DNA of 64,000 nucleotides from Thermoplasmata archaeon (GCA_022750115.1 JAKIWI010000005.1:124001-188000), one strand, 5' to 3'; positions 1 to 9,698 are shown, counted from the stretch's first letter. Program-made: numbers and translations. Notes: a model not told the origin generated them from the letters alone.

Positions 1-2251
1 GCGAGCCGGCCGTCAGCTCGGCGGAGGGAAGGGCGGGGCGCACGCTGACCCCAACTCGGACGAGCTCCTGGTAGGTGAAGTTCAGCGTCGCGCTCGCGGC
101 GAACGTGGCGGGAGGCCGAGGGTTCGACGGCGCCGCGAGCGGCTGCCAGGCGACCCCGTAGGAGATGTTGGCCCACGAGACGGCCCACGTCAGCGGCTCG
201 GTCGGGGGAGCCCCCGCGACCACGAGGTTGGTCCCGGCGAGCGCCGAACGCACGTTGCCGACCACGTCTACGGACCAGGGGTCACCGGCCGTCAGGTTCG
301 CTTCGTGGAACGTGAGCGTCACGCCCGGGGAGGTGTACGGCGAAGAGACGACCACGGTCGTGTTCGGTTCGGCCCCGAGCGGGCTCGCGAACCGACAGAC
401 GGGCGCGGTCGAGCCGCGGCAGGTGGAGTCGGTCCAGGCGAAGTACGTCGCTCCCGAGGGCGCGGTCGCGGCGGTCGTGGACTCGCCCGTGAACGCCCGG
501 TTCGGCGCGACCCACCCGAACGCCGACAGCACGGACGGCCCGGTCCAGGACGTACCGTTGTTCGTCGTGTTGAGCTCGACCTGCTCGTACGCGCCGCAAT
601 AGGCGGTCCCGGCGATCGCGCCGCAGACCGAATCGTTGAAGAACTGCTCGGTCACGAACGCCGTCCCGTTCGGTCCGACGGAGATCGCGGGCGAGTAGGC
701 CGAGTTTGCGCCCCCGCCGTACGGGTCGACGAGCGTGCCGACCAGGGTCGGGGCCGACCAGTTCGCGCCGCCGTTCGAGGAGTTCTGGAAGACGGACGCA
801 TTCGCGGTCGTCCCGTTGACGCACGTGGGGGCGCCGGCGGTGACCGAGAAGCAGAACCTTCCGACCGACTCCGAGTTGTAGACGAGGTCAAGCTGGCCGT
901 GGCGGCCGTCGTAGGCGAGCTGGGGGTGGAGGCCGGAGAACGGAGTCGCCCCGAACGCGGCCGATCCGGCCGAGGCGTTGAACGGCGCGTTCGCGGCGGC
1001 GAAATGCACCGTCCAGGTCCCGTTCCCCCCGCTCGAGTTCGCGACGGCGATGTCCGCGGTCTCGGTGCCGGAGGTCGTGCATCCGGACGCCTCGCAGAAC
1101 GTCGCCGGTCCTTCGAGTCCGGTGGCGTAGGCGACGTACACCTGGCCGTTCGGCGCCGCGAGGACGACCGGGTTCACGGAGAGGTTGGTCGGGAACCCCG
1201 ACACCGGCACCCCGCCGTCCCCGACCGTGGGGAAATTGACGGGCGCTCCCCAGGTGCGGCCGCCGTCGTTCGACGCGATCAGGTGGACGCCGGCCGAGTA
1301 CGGGTGCGTCAGCGAGCAGCCGTTCGCGTCGGAGAGGTTCTCGTACGCCAGGAATAGGTGGGCGCCGGACGCGGAGATCCAGGGGTGGTACAGGGGAGAA
1401 CCGGAGTCGAGCCCGCAGAGGTCCTGCTCGGCGGTGGCGTTGAACGTCTGGTTCAGGACCGCGGGGGCGGTCCAGCTGGCCCCGCCGTTGTAGCTTTCCT
1501 GCACCACGAGCGCCGAGTTCGGCATCTGGTAGGGGAAGACGTCGGGCGGGACCGGCGCGTCGCAGAAGAAGAACAGCGCGTTGCACGCCGAGATGTTGAA
1601 CTCGATGTAGGTGAGGACGAACGTGCCGTTGGCAAGGCTCGTCAACGACGGTTGCCAGGCGTCGGCGAGCGAGACCCCCGCGGTGCAGTTCTCGTTCCCC
1701 AGGTAGGCGATCGGCGACCAGCTCGCGCCCCCGTTCGTGGACGACTGGAAGGCGACATCGACGAGGGTGTGGCTGGAGACGTTGACCGTCGTAGCGCAGT
1801 GGCTCGCGTTGGTGAACGCGGTGAACGCCACGCCGACCGTACCGTTCGCGGTCACGTTGACGGACGGGTCGAACGTCGTGTTCGGGCACGTGACCCCCGG
1901 GAAGAACGACGAGGGCGAGAAGCACGAACGGTTGTTCGGGCCGGGCTGCGTCAGGTTGGCGTTCGTGAAGAACGTCCCGCGGCCGGAGGCGACCTGGGGC
2001 GTCGCGAACGGTGCCGGAACGCTCGCTCCTCCCGAACGGCCTGCGGCGGGCGCGGACGCGAGGATCGTCGAAGCGGAACCGCCGGGGGTAGACGCGACGA
2101 GGAGGGCGGGATGGGAGCCGCCCGGGCCCGATGGGGCGGCGAGGACCAGGGCCCCGAGCAGGAGCAGTCCGACGACGGAAGCCGCGCCCAACGCGGAACT
2201 CCAGCCGAATCGGGTGACCGCCCCCGGTCGGAGGCGGATGGGCGCGCTCAT
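1..2251 (-). CDS. large secreted Asp-box (BNR/sialidase-like) surface protein, C-terminus off the window
   Basis: The frame is open from the ATG at 2251 to the window edge (about 750 codons), so the C-terminus is missing. Residues about 17-40 form a hydrophobic signal/anchor segment. The rest is rich in Asn-X-Ser/Thr sequons, as expected for an archaeal exoprotein. At least four Asp-box-like motifs are visible (STNGGASW, SNDGGRTW, SSNGGANW, TTNNGTSW), typical of beta-propeller BNR/sialidase-like folds; sialidase catalytic residues were not identified, so an enzyme activity is not claimed. The start overlaps the stop of the upstream gene by ATGA (2248-2251), implying translational coupling with that paralogue. 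The likely role is a cell-surface or secreted binding protein; the ligand is unknown. Confidence 0.75.
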   Translation of the reverse strand, partial: MSAPIRLRPGAVTRFGWSSALGAASVVGLLLLGALVLAAPSGPGGSHPALLVASTPGGSASTILASAPAAGRSGGASVPAPFATPQVASGRGTFFTNANLTQPGPNNRSCFSPSSFFPGVTCPNTTFDPSVNVTANGTVGVAFTAFTNASHCATTVNVSSHTLVDVAFQSSTNGGASWSPIAYLGNENCTAGVSLADAWQPSLTSLANGTFVLTYIEFNISACNALFFFCDAPVPPDVFPYQMPNSALVVQESYNGGASWTAPAVLNQTFNATAEQDLCGLDSGSPLYHPWISASGAHLFLAYENLSDANGCSLTHPYSAGVHLIASNDGGRTWGAPVNFPTVGDGGVPVSGFPTNLSVNPVVLAAPNGQVYVAYATGLEGPATFCEASGCTTSGTETADIAVANSSGGNGTWTVHFAAANAPFNASAGSAAFGATPFSGLHPQLAYDGRHGQLDLVYNSESVGRFCFSVTAGAPTCVNGTTANASVFQNSSNGGANWSAPTLVGTLVDPYGGGANSAYSPAISVGPNGTAFVTEQFFNDSVCGAIAGTAYCGAYEQVELNTTNNGTSWTGPSVLSAFGWVAPNRAFTGESTTAATAPSGATYFAWTDSTCRGSTAPVCRFASPLGAEPNTTVVVSSPYTSPGVTLTFHEANLTAGDPWSVDVVGNVRSALAGTNLVVAGAPPTEPLTWAVSWANISYGVAWQPLAAPSNPRPPATFAASATLNFTYQELVRVGVSVRPALPSAELTAGS

Positions 2252-5200
2252 GCCCGGCCTCCGGGCGAGGGACGGGCCAACGTCCGTCCGATCCGCGTGC
2301 ACGCGGACGCCCTCAAGCGGCGGATCGCGAGCCCCGCGACGAGCCCCGCAACGCCCCCGAGCACGCCCAGGAGGACCCAGGTCCCGGTGTTGGCCCAAAC
2401 GCTGGTGGACGTGGCCACCGCCCCCACGACCGGGTGGAACGAGGCGAACTCGGTCAGAGGGGCTCGTACGGTGAGGTTCGTCGCCGAGAGGTTTCCCGTA
2501 TAGCTGCCGGTCCCAGAACCGGACCAGTTCGCGAACACCTGGCCCGCCGACGGGACGGCCTCGAGGCTCACGGTCGCCCCGAACGCGTACCATCCGGAGC
2601 CCGGGGTCTCAGTCCCGCCCGCCGAACCAGCGATCGTGACCCAGTCGGACGGCGGGCCGAAGTCGACGACCTTGGTGACGTTCCCGGTGACGTCGACGGT
2701 GAACGATGTCGGGGTCGGCCCCCAGCGAGAGAGGCCGTCGGGCGAAGCGGCGCGCGAGACGTTCGCGGTGTACGAGTTCGGCGGGAGGCCGGTCACGTTG
2801 AGCGAAGAGCCGATGGCGGCGTAGCTCGTGGACCCGAGGGTCACGCTCCACGTGGTCCCGGCCGGGAACGCGACGGACGAGGCGAACGCGACCGAGTACA
2901 TCGGATGCGGCGTCGGGGCGGGAAGCTCGAACATCGCGAGCTCGCTCACCGGTCCGCCCGCTTGGATCCCCGTGACCGCGAGCGCCCCGCTGTAGGCACC
3001 CGGCCCGACCCCCGTCCAACCCGCGAACGAGTAGCCTGCGTCCGGTTGGGCCACGATCCGGACGACCTCCGTCGGGCTCGCCCACACCGAGGTCTGCGAG
3101 ACGGCAAGCGTGTCGGAAAGGTAGACCTGGCCGCCGAGCGTGGCGGCGGCGGTGACCTCGTACTGCGGCGCGAACGTCAGCGGCTGGATCGTGCCGCCCG
3201 ACGTGCAGAACTGGGTCGGCGGGTTGACCGGGACGTAGCGGGTCGCTCCGCTGGCGGTCGCGTAGGCGACCCCGACCGATTCTTGGTACTGCCCGGCGAT
3301 ACCGGCGCCGCACGACAGGAGGTTGGGGACCGTGAGGGAGGTCGAATTCGACGAGTACCCGACCCCGTTCAAGTCGACCGTCCACCACGTCCCCGCCGGG
3401 ATACCGGTCTCGTCGAAGGTGACGTTGAACCGGGCGTTGGGCAGCGGGTAGAAGCTCGCCGTCTCGAGGATCGCTCCGCCGACGGTCACGTTCGCGGTGG
3501 GGTTCGTCCCGGTGTAGGACCCCGTGCCGGTTCCGGTCCATCCGAGAAAGCCGTATCCGGGATCCGGGCCCGCGGTGAAGCTCGCGGTGGACCCCGGCGA
3601 CAGCCACTCCGAACCGGCGCCGGTCGCAAACCCACCGAGCCCGGCGACGACCTGCACCTGGTAGGCCGCGGTGTAGGTGATGTTCACCGTCTGCCCCGGG
3701 ACGACCGCGATCGGGCTCGCCGCGGCGGCCGGGACGAACCCGGTGGAGCCGTTCGACGCGACGGCCGGACCGGCGAGCCAAGGGAACGTTCCGGGGTGGG
3801 TGGTGATGTTCAGCCACGGCGTCGAGGAGCTATAGTCGGTGCCGTTGAACGCGACCGACCAGACGGTTCCGGTCCCGACACCGAGGGCGTGGAACGTCAC
3901 GGGCCCCGAGGCGGCCGCCAGGTCCACGAGCGCGAAGTCGAACGTCACGCTCGGCTGGGCGGGGACGACGACGGTGTTCGAGCCGCCCGCGACCCAGCCG
4001 AAGTACTCCCAGCCGGGCGTCGAGGAGTTCGCCCGGATGTCCGAGACGGTGTACCCGCCCGTGGCGACGTCCGGCACGTAGGTCCAGTTCGGCGCGGGCC
4101 CGCCGTAGCCGGTCCCATCGAAGGTGAACGAATAGCGTGAGGTCGCCGGCAACCCGGTCGCCTGGAACCCTTCGGTGTAGACGCCGTAGGTCCCCGCCCA
4201 ACCGGTCTCGTTCACCGCGCTGCCCAGCGTCAGGTTCAGGCCGCTCGGGGCGCCCGTGACGCTCCCGACTCCGGAGCCGTTCCAGTAGCTGAACGGCGGG
4301 CTGGAATCCAACTGGAACGACAGCGTGACGTTCGCCGGGAAGTACCAGGGGAACGACGGTCCCGAGTAGACGTTGCCGAAGAACGTCTCGATGAAGTAGA
4401 ACGTCCCCCGGAAGAACATGCTGATCTCGGGGTTCGCCCCCGAGAACGATGTGAGCGTTGGTTCGATCCAGAGCTGAAGCCCGTACTCGGCCGTAAAGTT
4501 CACGTCGACGGTGGACGGCCCGGTGAACTCGGCGGGCGACCGGATCGAGAGGCCGGTCACGTACTCCATCCGGTAGCCGGTCGGGGCCTCGGGGAGGACA
4601 GCGATCGGGAACGCGAGGTGCTCGGGGACGTTCGCGAGCACGATCGACGACTGGTTGCTGGTGATCGTCCGAGCGTCGAACGAGATTCCCCAGGTCGTTC
4701 CCGCCGTGAGGTTGTGCTCGACGAACGTCACATTCGTCGTTGGGCCCGTGTACTGGTAGGCGATCGAGACGTTCGTCCAGAAGTCCTCGGTGAGCACGAA
4801 CGGGGGTCCGCCCGCGCCGAACGACACGCTGTAGGCGCCCGGGAGCACCGTCGCGGCGACCGGGAGGCCGCCGGGGGAGATGGTCACCGACGATTGCCAC
4901 CCCTGGAAGTCGCTCGCGATGTACGGCGAGCTCCCGTAGGAGGCGATGCCGGCGAAGGTCGAGCTCCACGTCGACCCGTTCGTGGCGCTCGCCACCCAGG
5001 AGCTCGCCGTCCCGTCGAAGCCGGCGCAGCCGCTCGACGAGAAACAGAAGGTGCCGTTCAGCCAGACGTAGGCCACGTAGGCGATGGACCCGGAGAGGGC
5101 GATCCCGGGGGAGTAGAAGTTGTCGTCGTTGCCGAGGCTCGTGTCCGACGCGATCGAAGTGTTGACCCACGTCGTCCCGCCGTTCGAGGAGTACGCGGCG

Positions 5201-6549
5201 AAGACGCCCGTGTACTGCCAGTTCAGGTACGCGTACCCCGCGAGCGACGTCTTCGCGAAGGTTCCGGCGTAGACGACGTAGAGGGAGTTGCTCGGCCCGA
5301 AGGCGACCGCGGTCTCCGGGGTCGCCATCCACGGGTAGGCGTAGCTGCTGTTGTAGCTGTCCGCGTAGTCGGAGAACGTGTACGACTCGCCCGTCCAATT
5401 GCCCGCGACGACCGGGCGCGTCCAGGAGCTTCCGTTGGTCGTCGAGCGGGCGACGACGATCTGCTCGCCGTAGACCGGAAACGTGAAGAAACCGCCGGAG
5501 CACATGTCGAGGCAGGTGCGGTTCGTCGCGTAGGCGACGGCGATCGTGCCCCCCGGTCCGACCGCGATGCTCGGCGCCGTCGACCAGTTCGCCATGCTGG
5601 CGTTCCATCCCGGGAGCACCACCGGCACGGCCCAGTGGACGCCGCCGTCCTTCGAGGCGACGAGGTCGACCGACAACGCGTGGAAGGAGCCGAGGCCAAA
5701 CCCACCGGGGTACGTCGCCGTGCTGTTGTTCGTGTCGATGTACACGACGTAGATCGAGCTTCCGAACACGGCCATCTGCGGCCGCACGGCGGAGGTGACG
5801 TTGGGAATGACGCCGACGGCGCTCCAGTTCGTCCCGTTGTTCGTCGAGCTCACGAACGCCAGACGATCCCCCCCCGGCCGGCTCCAGTCCGGAGGGAACA
5901 ACGGTTGGATCCCGGAGAGGGGCGTCGCGTTGACGGTCTGGTTGGAGAGGACGAACGCGCCGTACACCGAACCCCCGGATCCCGCGGCGAACGTCGGCTC
6001 GGACGCCGCCGGCCACCGGCAGGACGGGGTGCCGAGGAGGACTGGGGAACCCCAGACGGACGCGTTCGCGAGCGACTCCGACCAGGCGATGTTCGTCACG
6101 GTCCACGACGTAAGGTTCGTCGAGTTTGCGGTGGCGTTGCAGAGCGGTCCGACTGTGGTGTACATCGACTCGGCGACGCCAAGGTGACCGCTCGCGAGCG
6201 TGACGAGGGACGGATTCTGGGTCTGCGGGTAGCAGGTCGCCTGCACGAAGAAGGAACTGCCCGCGGACTGACACGGCGCACTCGTGGCGTTGGCGGGTGG
6301 GAGTTCCGTCGATCCGTAGACGGTCCCGAGGGTGAGGTTGGTCGACCCCGCCGGCCGAGGAGCGGAAGCCAGGCCTGGCCCGACCGCCCCCCGGGGAACG
6401 AATCCGGGGCTCGAGGCGCGTTCGTGATGAGTCGGTGCGCCGGCCGCTCCGGTCCACGGCGCGGCCGTGGCGAGAACCCCGAGGGCGATCAGGACCGGCC
6501 ACCAGGTTCGGCGGTTCGAGTCGCGCGGGTGGGCGAGGCGGAAGGCCAT
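2248..6549 (-). CDS. giant secreted Asp-box/InlB-repeat surface protein with C-terminal membrane anchor
   Basis: This is a 1433-residue protein. The chosen start is the ATG at 6549 (MAFRLAHPRD), directly before a signal segment; the frame stays open further upstream without a matching secretion signal. The N-terminal half has Asp-box-like motifs (STNNGTNW, SKDGGVHW, TTNGSSW, SSNGGTTW), suggesting a beta-propeller. The C-terminal half has beta-sandwich repeats of the form F-x-E-T-G-I-P-x-G-T-x-W and three InlB/Flg_new-like units (GYGFLGWTGTGTGSYTG, GYSFAGWTGVGPGAYSG, GQVFANWSGSGTGSYTG). A transmembrane helix near residues 1385-1410 is followed by a basic tail, so the protein is probably anchored with its bulk outside. 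Sequons are very frequent. It sits upstream of a coupled paralogue. The function is probably adhesive or substrate-binding (inference). Confidence 0.8.
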   Translation of the reverse strand: MAFRLAHPRDSNRRTWWPVLIALGVLATAAPWTGAAGAPTHHERASSPGFVPRGAVGPGLASAPRPAGSTNLTLGTVYGSTELPPANATSAPCQSAGSSFFVQATCYPQTQNPSLVTLASGHLGVAESMYTTVGPLCNATANSTNLTSWTVTNIAWSESLANASVWGSPVLLGTPSCRWPAASEPTFAAGSGGSVYGAFVLSNQTVNATPLSGIQPLFPPDWSRPGGDRLAFVSSTNNGTNWSAVGVIPNVTSAVRPQMAVFGSSIYVVYIDTNNSTATYPGGFGLGSFHALSVDLVASKDGGVHWAVPVVLPGWNASMANWSTAPSIAVGPGGTIAVAYATNRTCLDMCSGGFFTFPVYGEQIVVARSTTNGSSWTRPVVAGNWTGESYTFSDYADSYNSSYAYPWMATPETAVAFGPSNSLYVVYAGTFAKTSLAGYAYLNWQYTGVFAAYSSNGGTTWVNTSIASDTSLGNDDNFYSPGIALSGSIAYVAYVWLNGTFCFSSSGCAGFDGTASSWVASATNGSTWSSTFAGIASYGSSPYIASDFQGWQSSVTISPGGLPVAATVLPGAYSVSFGAGGPPFVLTEDFWTNVSIAYQYTGPTTNVTFVEHNLTAGTTWGISFDARTITSNQSSIVLANVPEHLAFPIAVLPEAPTGYRMEYVTGLSIRSPAEFTGPSTVDVNFTAEYGLQLWIEPTLTSFSGANPEISMFFRGTFYFIETFFGNVYSGPSFPWYFPANVTLSFQLDSSPPFSYWNGSGVGSVTGAPSGLNLTLGSAVNETGWAGTYGVYTEGFQATGLPATSRYSFTFDGTGYGGPAPNWTYVPDVATGGYTVSDIRANSSTPGWEYFGWVAGGSNTVVVPAQPSVTFDFALVDLAAASGPVTFHALGVGTGTVWSVAFNGTDYSSSTPWLNITTHPGTFPWLAGPAVASNGSTGFVPAAAASPIAVVPGQTVNITYTAAYQVQVVAGLGGFATGAGSEWLSPGSTASFTAGPDPGYGFLGWTGTGTGSYTGTNPTANVTVGGAILETASFYPLPNARFNVTFDETGIPAGTWWTVDLNGVGYSSNSTSLTVPNLLSCGAGIAGQYQESVGVAYATASGATRYVPVNPPTQFCTSGGTIQPLTFAPQYEVTAAATLGGQVYLSDTLAVSQTSVWASPTEVVRIVAQPDAGYSFAGWTGVGPGAYSGALAVTGIQAGGPVSELAMFELPAPTPHPMYSVAFASSVAFPAGTTWSVTLGSTSYAAIGSSLNVTGLPPNSYTANVSRAASPDGLSRWGPTPTSFTVDVTGNVTKVVDFGPPSDWVTIAGSAGGTETPGSGWYAFGATVSLEAVPSAGQVFANWSGSGTGSYTGNLSATNLTVRAPLTEFASFHPVVGAVATSTSVWANTGTWVLLGVLGGVAGLVAGLAIRRLRASACTRIGRTLARPSPGGRA

Positions 6550-6671
6550 GCGGCGGCATGGCAAGCGCTCGTTAAGCTCCTCTGGTGGCGGCGCGCTGTG
6601 AACTCGTTCGTTCGCGGCGGGACCCCGCGGGAACAAGATCCGGCCGGGCCGCCCCGCGCGAGGGGTCGAGG

Positions 6672-7556
6672 CTAGGCGCGACGGGCCGCCCCGTCCGTCG
6701 GGCCGCTGGCGGCGTCGGGCTCCCGAGTCGTGTCCGACTCCGCCGCGGCGGTCAACCGCACGCCGAAGCCGGTCAGCACGCGGGAGAAGTAGCCCACGAG
6801 GGCCGCAACGAGCCGGATCCACGAGATCACGGACTTCTGGTTCGACATCAATCGACGCACCCGGTAGTGTCCCCACAGGGCGCCATGTTTCTCGGTGAGC
6901 TGTTTGCGGCCGTAGCCGTTCCAGTACGCCTGGAACAGGAAACGGACGAACGTCGACCGCATCTGGTGATAGACGACCGCGTTCGGGACGAATCGGATCG
7001 TGGCGCCCCGCTCGACCGCGCGCAGGTTCAGGTCGATGTCCTCGGCGGTGATGAACCGCGGGTCGAACCCGCGCAGGGACTGAAACAGGTTCCGTCGGTA
7101 TCCGAGGTTGCAGCTCGGGTAGGTGACGTCGTTCCCCCGCTCGAACAGCTCGACGCGCTCGAGAACGCCGTACGCCGCCGAGCCGAGCGCCTTGGTCGTC
7201 CCCGCGGCCACGGGGGCTTCTTGGAGCCCAACGCGGAGTTCGGCGAGCCAGCGCGAGTCGGCGATGCAGTCACCATCGATGAAAGCGACGCAGTCGCCCT
7301 TCGCGAGGTCGACCGCCGCGTTGCGGCCGATCCCCCGGGACCCGTACTTCTGCGCGACCCGGATTCGATCCGGGTGCGTCGCCGCGTAGCGGGTCAGGAT
7401 CTCCCAGGTGCCATCGTGGGAGAGGGCATCGACAACGACGACCTCGAACGGACCCTCCTGGACGAGGAGGGAGTCGAGCAGCTGGGCGACGTGACGGCGC
7501 TCGTTCTTGACGGTGACGACGACTGAGATGAGTGTCGGGGCGGGACTACTTCCCAA
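6672..7556 (-). CDS. family 2 glycosyltransferase
   Basis: This 294-residue GT-A fold enzyme transfers a sugar from a nucleotide- or lipid-linked donor. The N-terminus shows the nucleotide-binding strand ISVVVTVKNE and VVVDALSHDGT, and the metal-binding DXD motif is D-G-D at about residues 94-96 (FIDGDC). ITAEDIDLNLR near residues 168-178 supplies the acidic acceptor/base region typical of GT2. The C-terminal part (about 240-265) is hydrophobic and may associate with the membrane. Its first 11 bases overlap the end of the upstream PRC-barrel gene, so the two are co-transcribed. It lies next to two heavily sequon-rich exoproteins, so a role in surface glycan or N-glycan assembly is plausible but unproven. 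Confidence 0.85.
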   Translation of the reverse strand: MGSSPAPTLISVVVTVKNERRHVAQLLDSLLVQEGPFEVVVVDALSHDGTWEILTRYAATHPDRIRVAQKYGSRGIGRNAAVDLAKGDCVAFIDGDCIADSRWLAELRVGLQEAPVAAGTTKALGSAAYGVLERVELFERGNDVTYPSCNLGYRRNLFQSLRGFDPRFITAEDIDLNLRAVERGATIRFVPNAVVYHQMRSTFVRFLFQAYWNGYGRKQLTEKHGALWGHYRVRRLMSNQKSVISWIRLVAALVGYFSRVLTGFGVRLTAAAESDTTREPDAASGPTDGAARRA

Positions 7557-7788
7557 GTTCCATCACGACGACATCCTTGACCGCCCGCATGCTCTTGAAG
7601 GGGAGCACGAGACGGCCGGACGCATCGTTCGGGAACAGGCGCGCTTCGACGTCCTCGCCCGGCGTGACGAGCACGTGGGCGATGGCGCCGGTCTGGGTGT
7701 CGACGACGAAGTTCTCGATGAGACCGAGGATTTGGCCGTCGTTGGTCATCACGGTCTTGCCTCGGAGCTCGGTCAGAAACTTGCGCAT
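7546..7788 (-). CDS. PRC-barrel domain protein
   Basis: This is an 80-residue protein consisting of a single PRC-barrel domain. MRKFLTELRGKTVMTNDGQ, IGLIENFVVD-type and a closing DVVVMELGK strand match the small archaeal stand-alone PRC-barrel family. These proteins are beta-barrels used as adaptors in photosynthetic reaction centre H subunits, RimM and archaeal CdpB-type cell-division proteins. In Euryarchaeota, small PRC-barrel proteins have been linked to FtsZ-based division, but nothing here shows that directly. The gene precedes and overlaps the glycosyltransferase. A TATA-like box about 33 bases upstream predicts a short leader. Confidence 0.8.
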   Translation of the reverse strand: MRKFLTELRGKTVMTNDGQILGLIENFVVDTQTGAIAHVLVTPGEDVEARLFPNDASGRLVLPFKSMRAVKDVVVMELGK

Positions 7789-8065
7789 GTCGTCCTCGGC
7801 GGTCGATTCCCGGGCTCGCTATTTAACCGTTGTCGGAGACAGGAACCGTCGGAGCCGTGAAACCGCCGGCCCGGAGCGCGCTGACCTGCGCCCTCACCGC
7901 CAGCCCATGGCGGCAGGGCGAGTTCTCGGAGACCGCCATCGATCCGACCAGAATGGCGAGACCAAGGTCCGGCCACGAGGTCAAGGGCCGGTCCGAGAGC
8001 GCCGAGCTTCGCAAGTCCGACACGCCCACGTCGAGCTTGTAAAGATCGGCGGCTTGGCCGGGCGG
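7789..8065. other. intergenic region, no convincing gene
   Basis: These 277 bases separate the divergent PRC-barrel gene and the small membrane-protein gene. They hold the PRC-barrel TATA-like box and, near 8037-8045, a weak A+T stretch (TTGTAAAGA) about 25 bases before the ATG at 8066. A 70-codon frame at 7830-8042 has no recognisable domain and biased composition, so it is not called. Confidence 0.5.
7820..7828 (-). promoter_or_regulatory. TATA-like box for the PRC-barrel gene
   Basis: On the minus strand the sequence reads GGTTAAATAGC, an A+T island in G+C-rich DNA, 32-40 bases before the ATG at 7788. This spacing predicts transcription starting within about 10 bases of the start codon. 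Confidence 0.5.
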
Positions 8066-8389
8066 ATGCGTCGTGGGAGCCTGACACTCCTCGTCGGAGT
8101 GATCCCGATCGTGGCGGGAGTAGCTCAGTTGTGGTACTACGCGACGGTCACCTACCCTGGCGAGGAAGCCCAGTCGCGGTCGTGGTGCGACGCCCAACGA
8201 GCCCCGTGTGCGACCTTGGCTCCTGCCTCCGACCAGGGTGCCTACGTCCTCGGAGAATTCGCGGCCGGGGTGGGCGTAGTCCTCGGATTCCTTGGGGGGG
8301 TTCGATTCCTATGGGCCACCGTCCGACCCCCTCCACGCCGTCGCAGCCTGCGTCAGCCAGAGAGGACGGAGAGGTCTCCGGTCGTCTGA
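8066..8389 (+). CDS. small two-helix membrane protein, unknown function
   Basis: This 107-residue protein starts at the ATG at 8066 (MRRGSLTLLVGVIP). Two hydrophobic segments (about residues 5-22 and 60-80) flank a loop with two cysteines (WCDAQRAPCATL), which could form a disulphide if extracytoplasmic. The C-terminus is short and basic. The same frame is open upstream, but hydrophobic, protein-like sequence begins only here. No family was recognised. The 3' end faces a convergent membrane-protein gene 35 bases away. Confidence 0.55.
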   Translation: MRRGSLTLLVGVIPIVAGVAQLWYYATVTYPGEEAQSRSWCDAQRAPCATLAPASDQGAYVLGEFAAGVGVVLGFLGGVRFLWATVRPPPRRRSLRQPERTERSPVV

Positions 8390-8424
8390 TTCGCCACCTC
8401 GTCGGCTCGTTCGACCGCGCTTGC

Positions 8425-9531
8425 CTACAGCATCCACCCCGCGAGCTCCGACTCGCTCCCGGGGGACGGAAGCCAGACGAACCAGGGACCCGAAAATGGG
8501 CGGCTCAGTCTTGAGTTGCCCTCGAGTCCCGCGGACTTCAGCGCCTGTTTGCCGGTCGGGGTCAGTTGCTCGAATTCGGTGACGAGCCGGCTTCCGGCCT
8601 GACTGGCCGCCCAGAGCACTCGGACTGACTCGTCCCTCCGGATGGTCACAACCATCCCGAACCCCAGGCTGGGGTCACCGCTTCCGCCCGAAGGAAGGAA
8701 CCCCTCGGACAGTTGCCAGCCCCCCATCCCAATCGGAAGTTGGGCCCGGTTCAAGGACAGGAACGAGGTGTTCTGGGTCGGGCCCCCCCGAGTCCTTGGG
8801 GCGGTGACGATGAGCAGCTTCCATGGGATCTGATTCGGGGCGGGGATCCGGACCCGGACGAACTTGAACCACGGAGACCGGATGACCACCGCTCCCCCCT
8901 CAGGTTGGTACGCGGAGAACGGGTAGAACGGGCCCTCAACGCCGCGCTCGGTCAGGTAGACCACGGGGGACGGAGTTTCGGACCAGAGCCCCGGGATCGG
9001 CTGTTGGACGTCGGCGAACAGAAGGAACACCGGCACAAACGCTGCGAAGAGGACGAGGAACAGGGCCGCGGGCTCCGACCGGTGGGACGGCTGAATGACC
9101 AAGTCGATCGCTCCAACGGCCACTCCGATCGACAGCAGTACAGCAAGCGCCAGGGAGAGGGCGAACATCCCCCCGGTGACACGGCCGACGCTGGGGGGGC
9201 GGAGCACGCGACCGACGATTTCCCCGCCGGACGAAGAGCTGAGGATCTGAGCCGCGGCGTCGGGAGGTCGCAGGGCTCGGGCGACATCACGTGTGTCCCG
9301 AACCCGGTTGACGAGGTGTTGAATCAAGAGCGAGAGCCCGACCCCCATCAGACCAAGGCCCACGAGGGCGAGGAGGTCGGCGAGGACCCACTCGCTCGGG
9401 ATCGACGGATAGAGTGTGATTCCGGTGGCGGCCACCGCCCCGCCCAGGAAGAAGAACAGGACCGCCCGGCCGACGCCGCGGGACGCCGTTTCCTGGAAAC
9501 GAGCGAAGGCCCGCGGATCGCTCGCGGTCAT
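8425..9531 (-). CDS. multi-pass membrane protein, unknown function
   Basis: The protein is 368 residues from the ATG at 9531 (MTASDPRAFARF). Upstream codons in this frame would run into the promoter of the ribosomal operon, so that longer version is rejected. Four hydrophobic segments lie in the first half (about residues 20-40, 45-67, 125-147, 162-180). The second half is a soluble domain with beta-strand character. It ends with a region resembling a winged-helix tail (LVTEFEQLTPTGKQALKSAG), weak evidence only. No catalytic motif was found. It is divergently oriented to rpl18e. Confidence 0.65.
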   Translation of the reverse strand: MTASDPRAFARFQETASRGVGRAVLFFFLGGAVAATGITLYPSIPSEWVLADLLALVGLGLMGVGLSLLIQHLVNRVRDTRDVARALRPPDAAAQILSSSSGGEIVGRVLRPPSVGRVTGGMFALSLALAVLLSIGVAVGAIDLVIQPSHRSEPAALFLVLFAAFVPVFLLFADVQQPIPGLWSETPSPVVYLTERGVEGPFYPFSAYQPEGGAVVIRSPWFKFVRVRIPAPNQIPWKLLIVTAPRTRGGPTQNTSFLSLNRAQLPIGMGGWQLSEGFLPSGGSGDPSLGFGMVVTIRRDESVRVLWAASQAGSRLVTEFEQLTPTGKQALKSAGLEGNSRLSRPFSGPWFVWLPSPGSESELAGWML

Positions 9532-9659
9532 GCGGGTCTCTCGGCGAACGCCGTCGTCGTATATGGGGCCGTTTGTCGAGGAACGGGAACACCTCGATCC
9601 GACCCCCATTCCCGCCGGTTTTCTCGACGGCGGAAACGTCGCTCCTCCGTCGGCGGCAA

Positions 9660-9669
9660 GCCTTATATC
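9660..9669 (+). promoter_or_regulatory. TATA-like promoter of the rpl18e-rpl13-rps9-rpoN operon
   Basis: GCCTTATATC lies about 30-39 bases upstream of the ATG at 9699. At the usual TATA-to-start distance of about 25 bases, transcription would begin within a few bases of the start codon, giving a leaderless or nearly leaderless message. Confidence 0.7.
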
Positions 9670-9698
9670 GGGCACCCGGGTCGAGCCGACCTCGCCGT

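Noticed and set aside
7830-8042. Possible 70-residue protein upstream of the small membrane protein
   Set aside because: No domain, no hydrophobic pattern and no clear promoter or ribosome-binding site.
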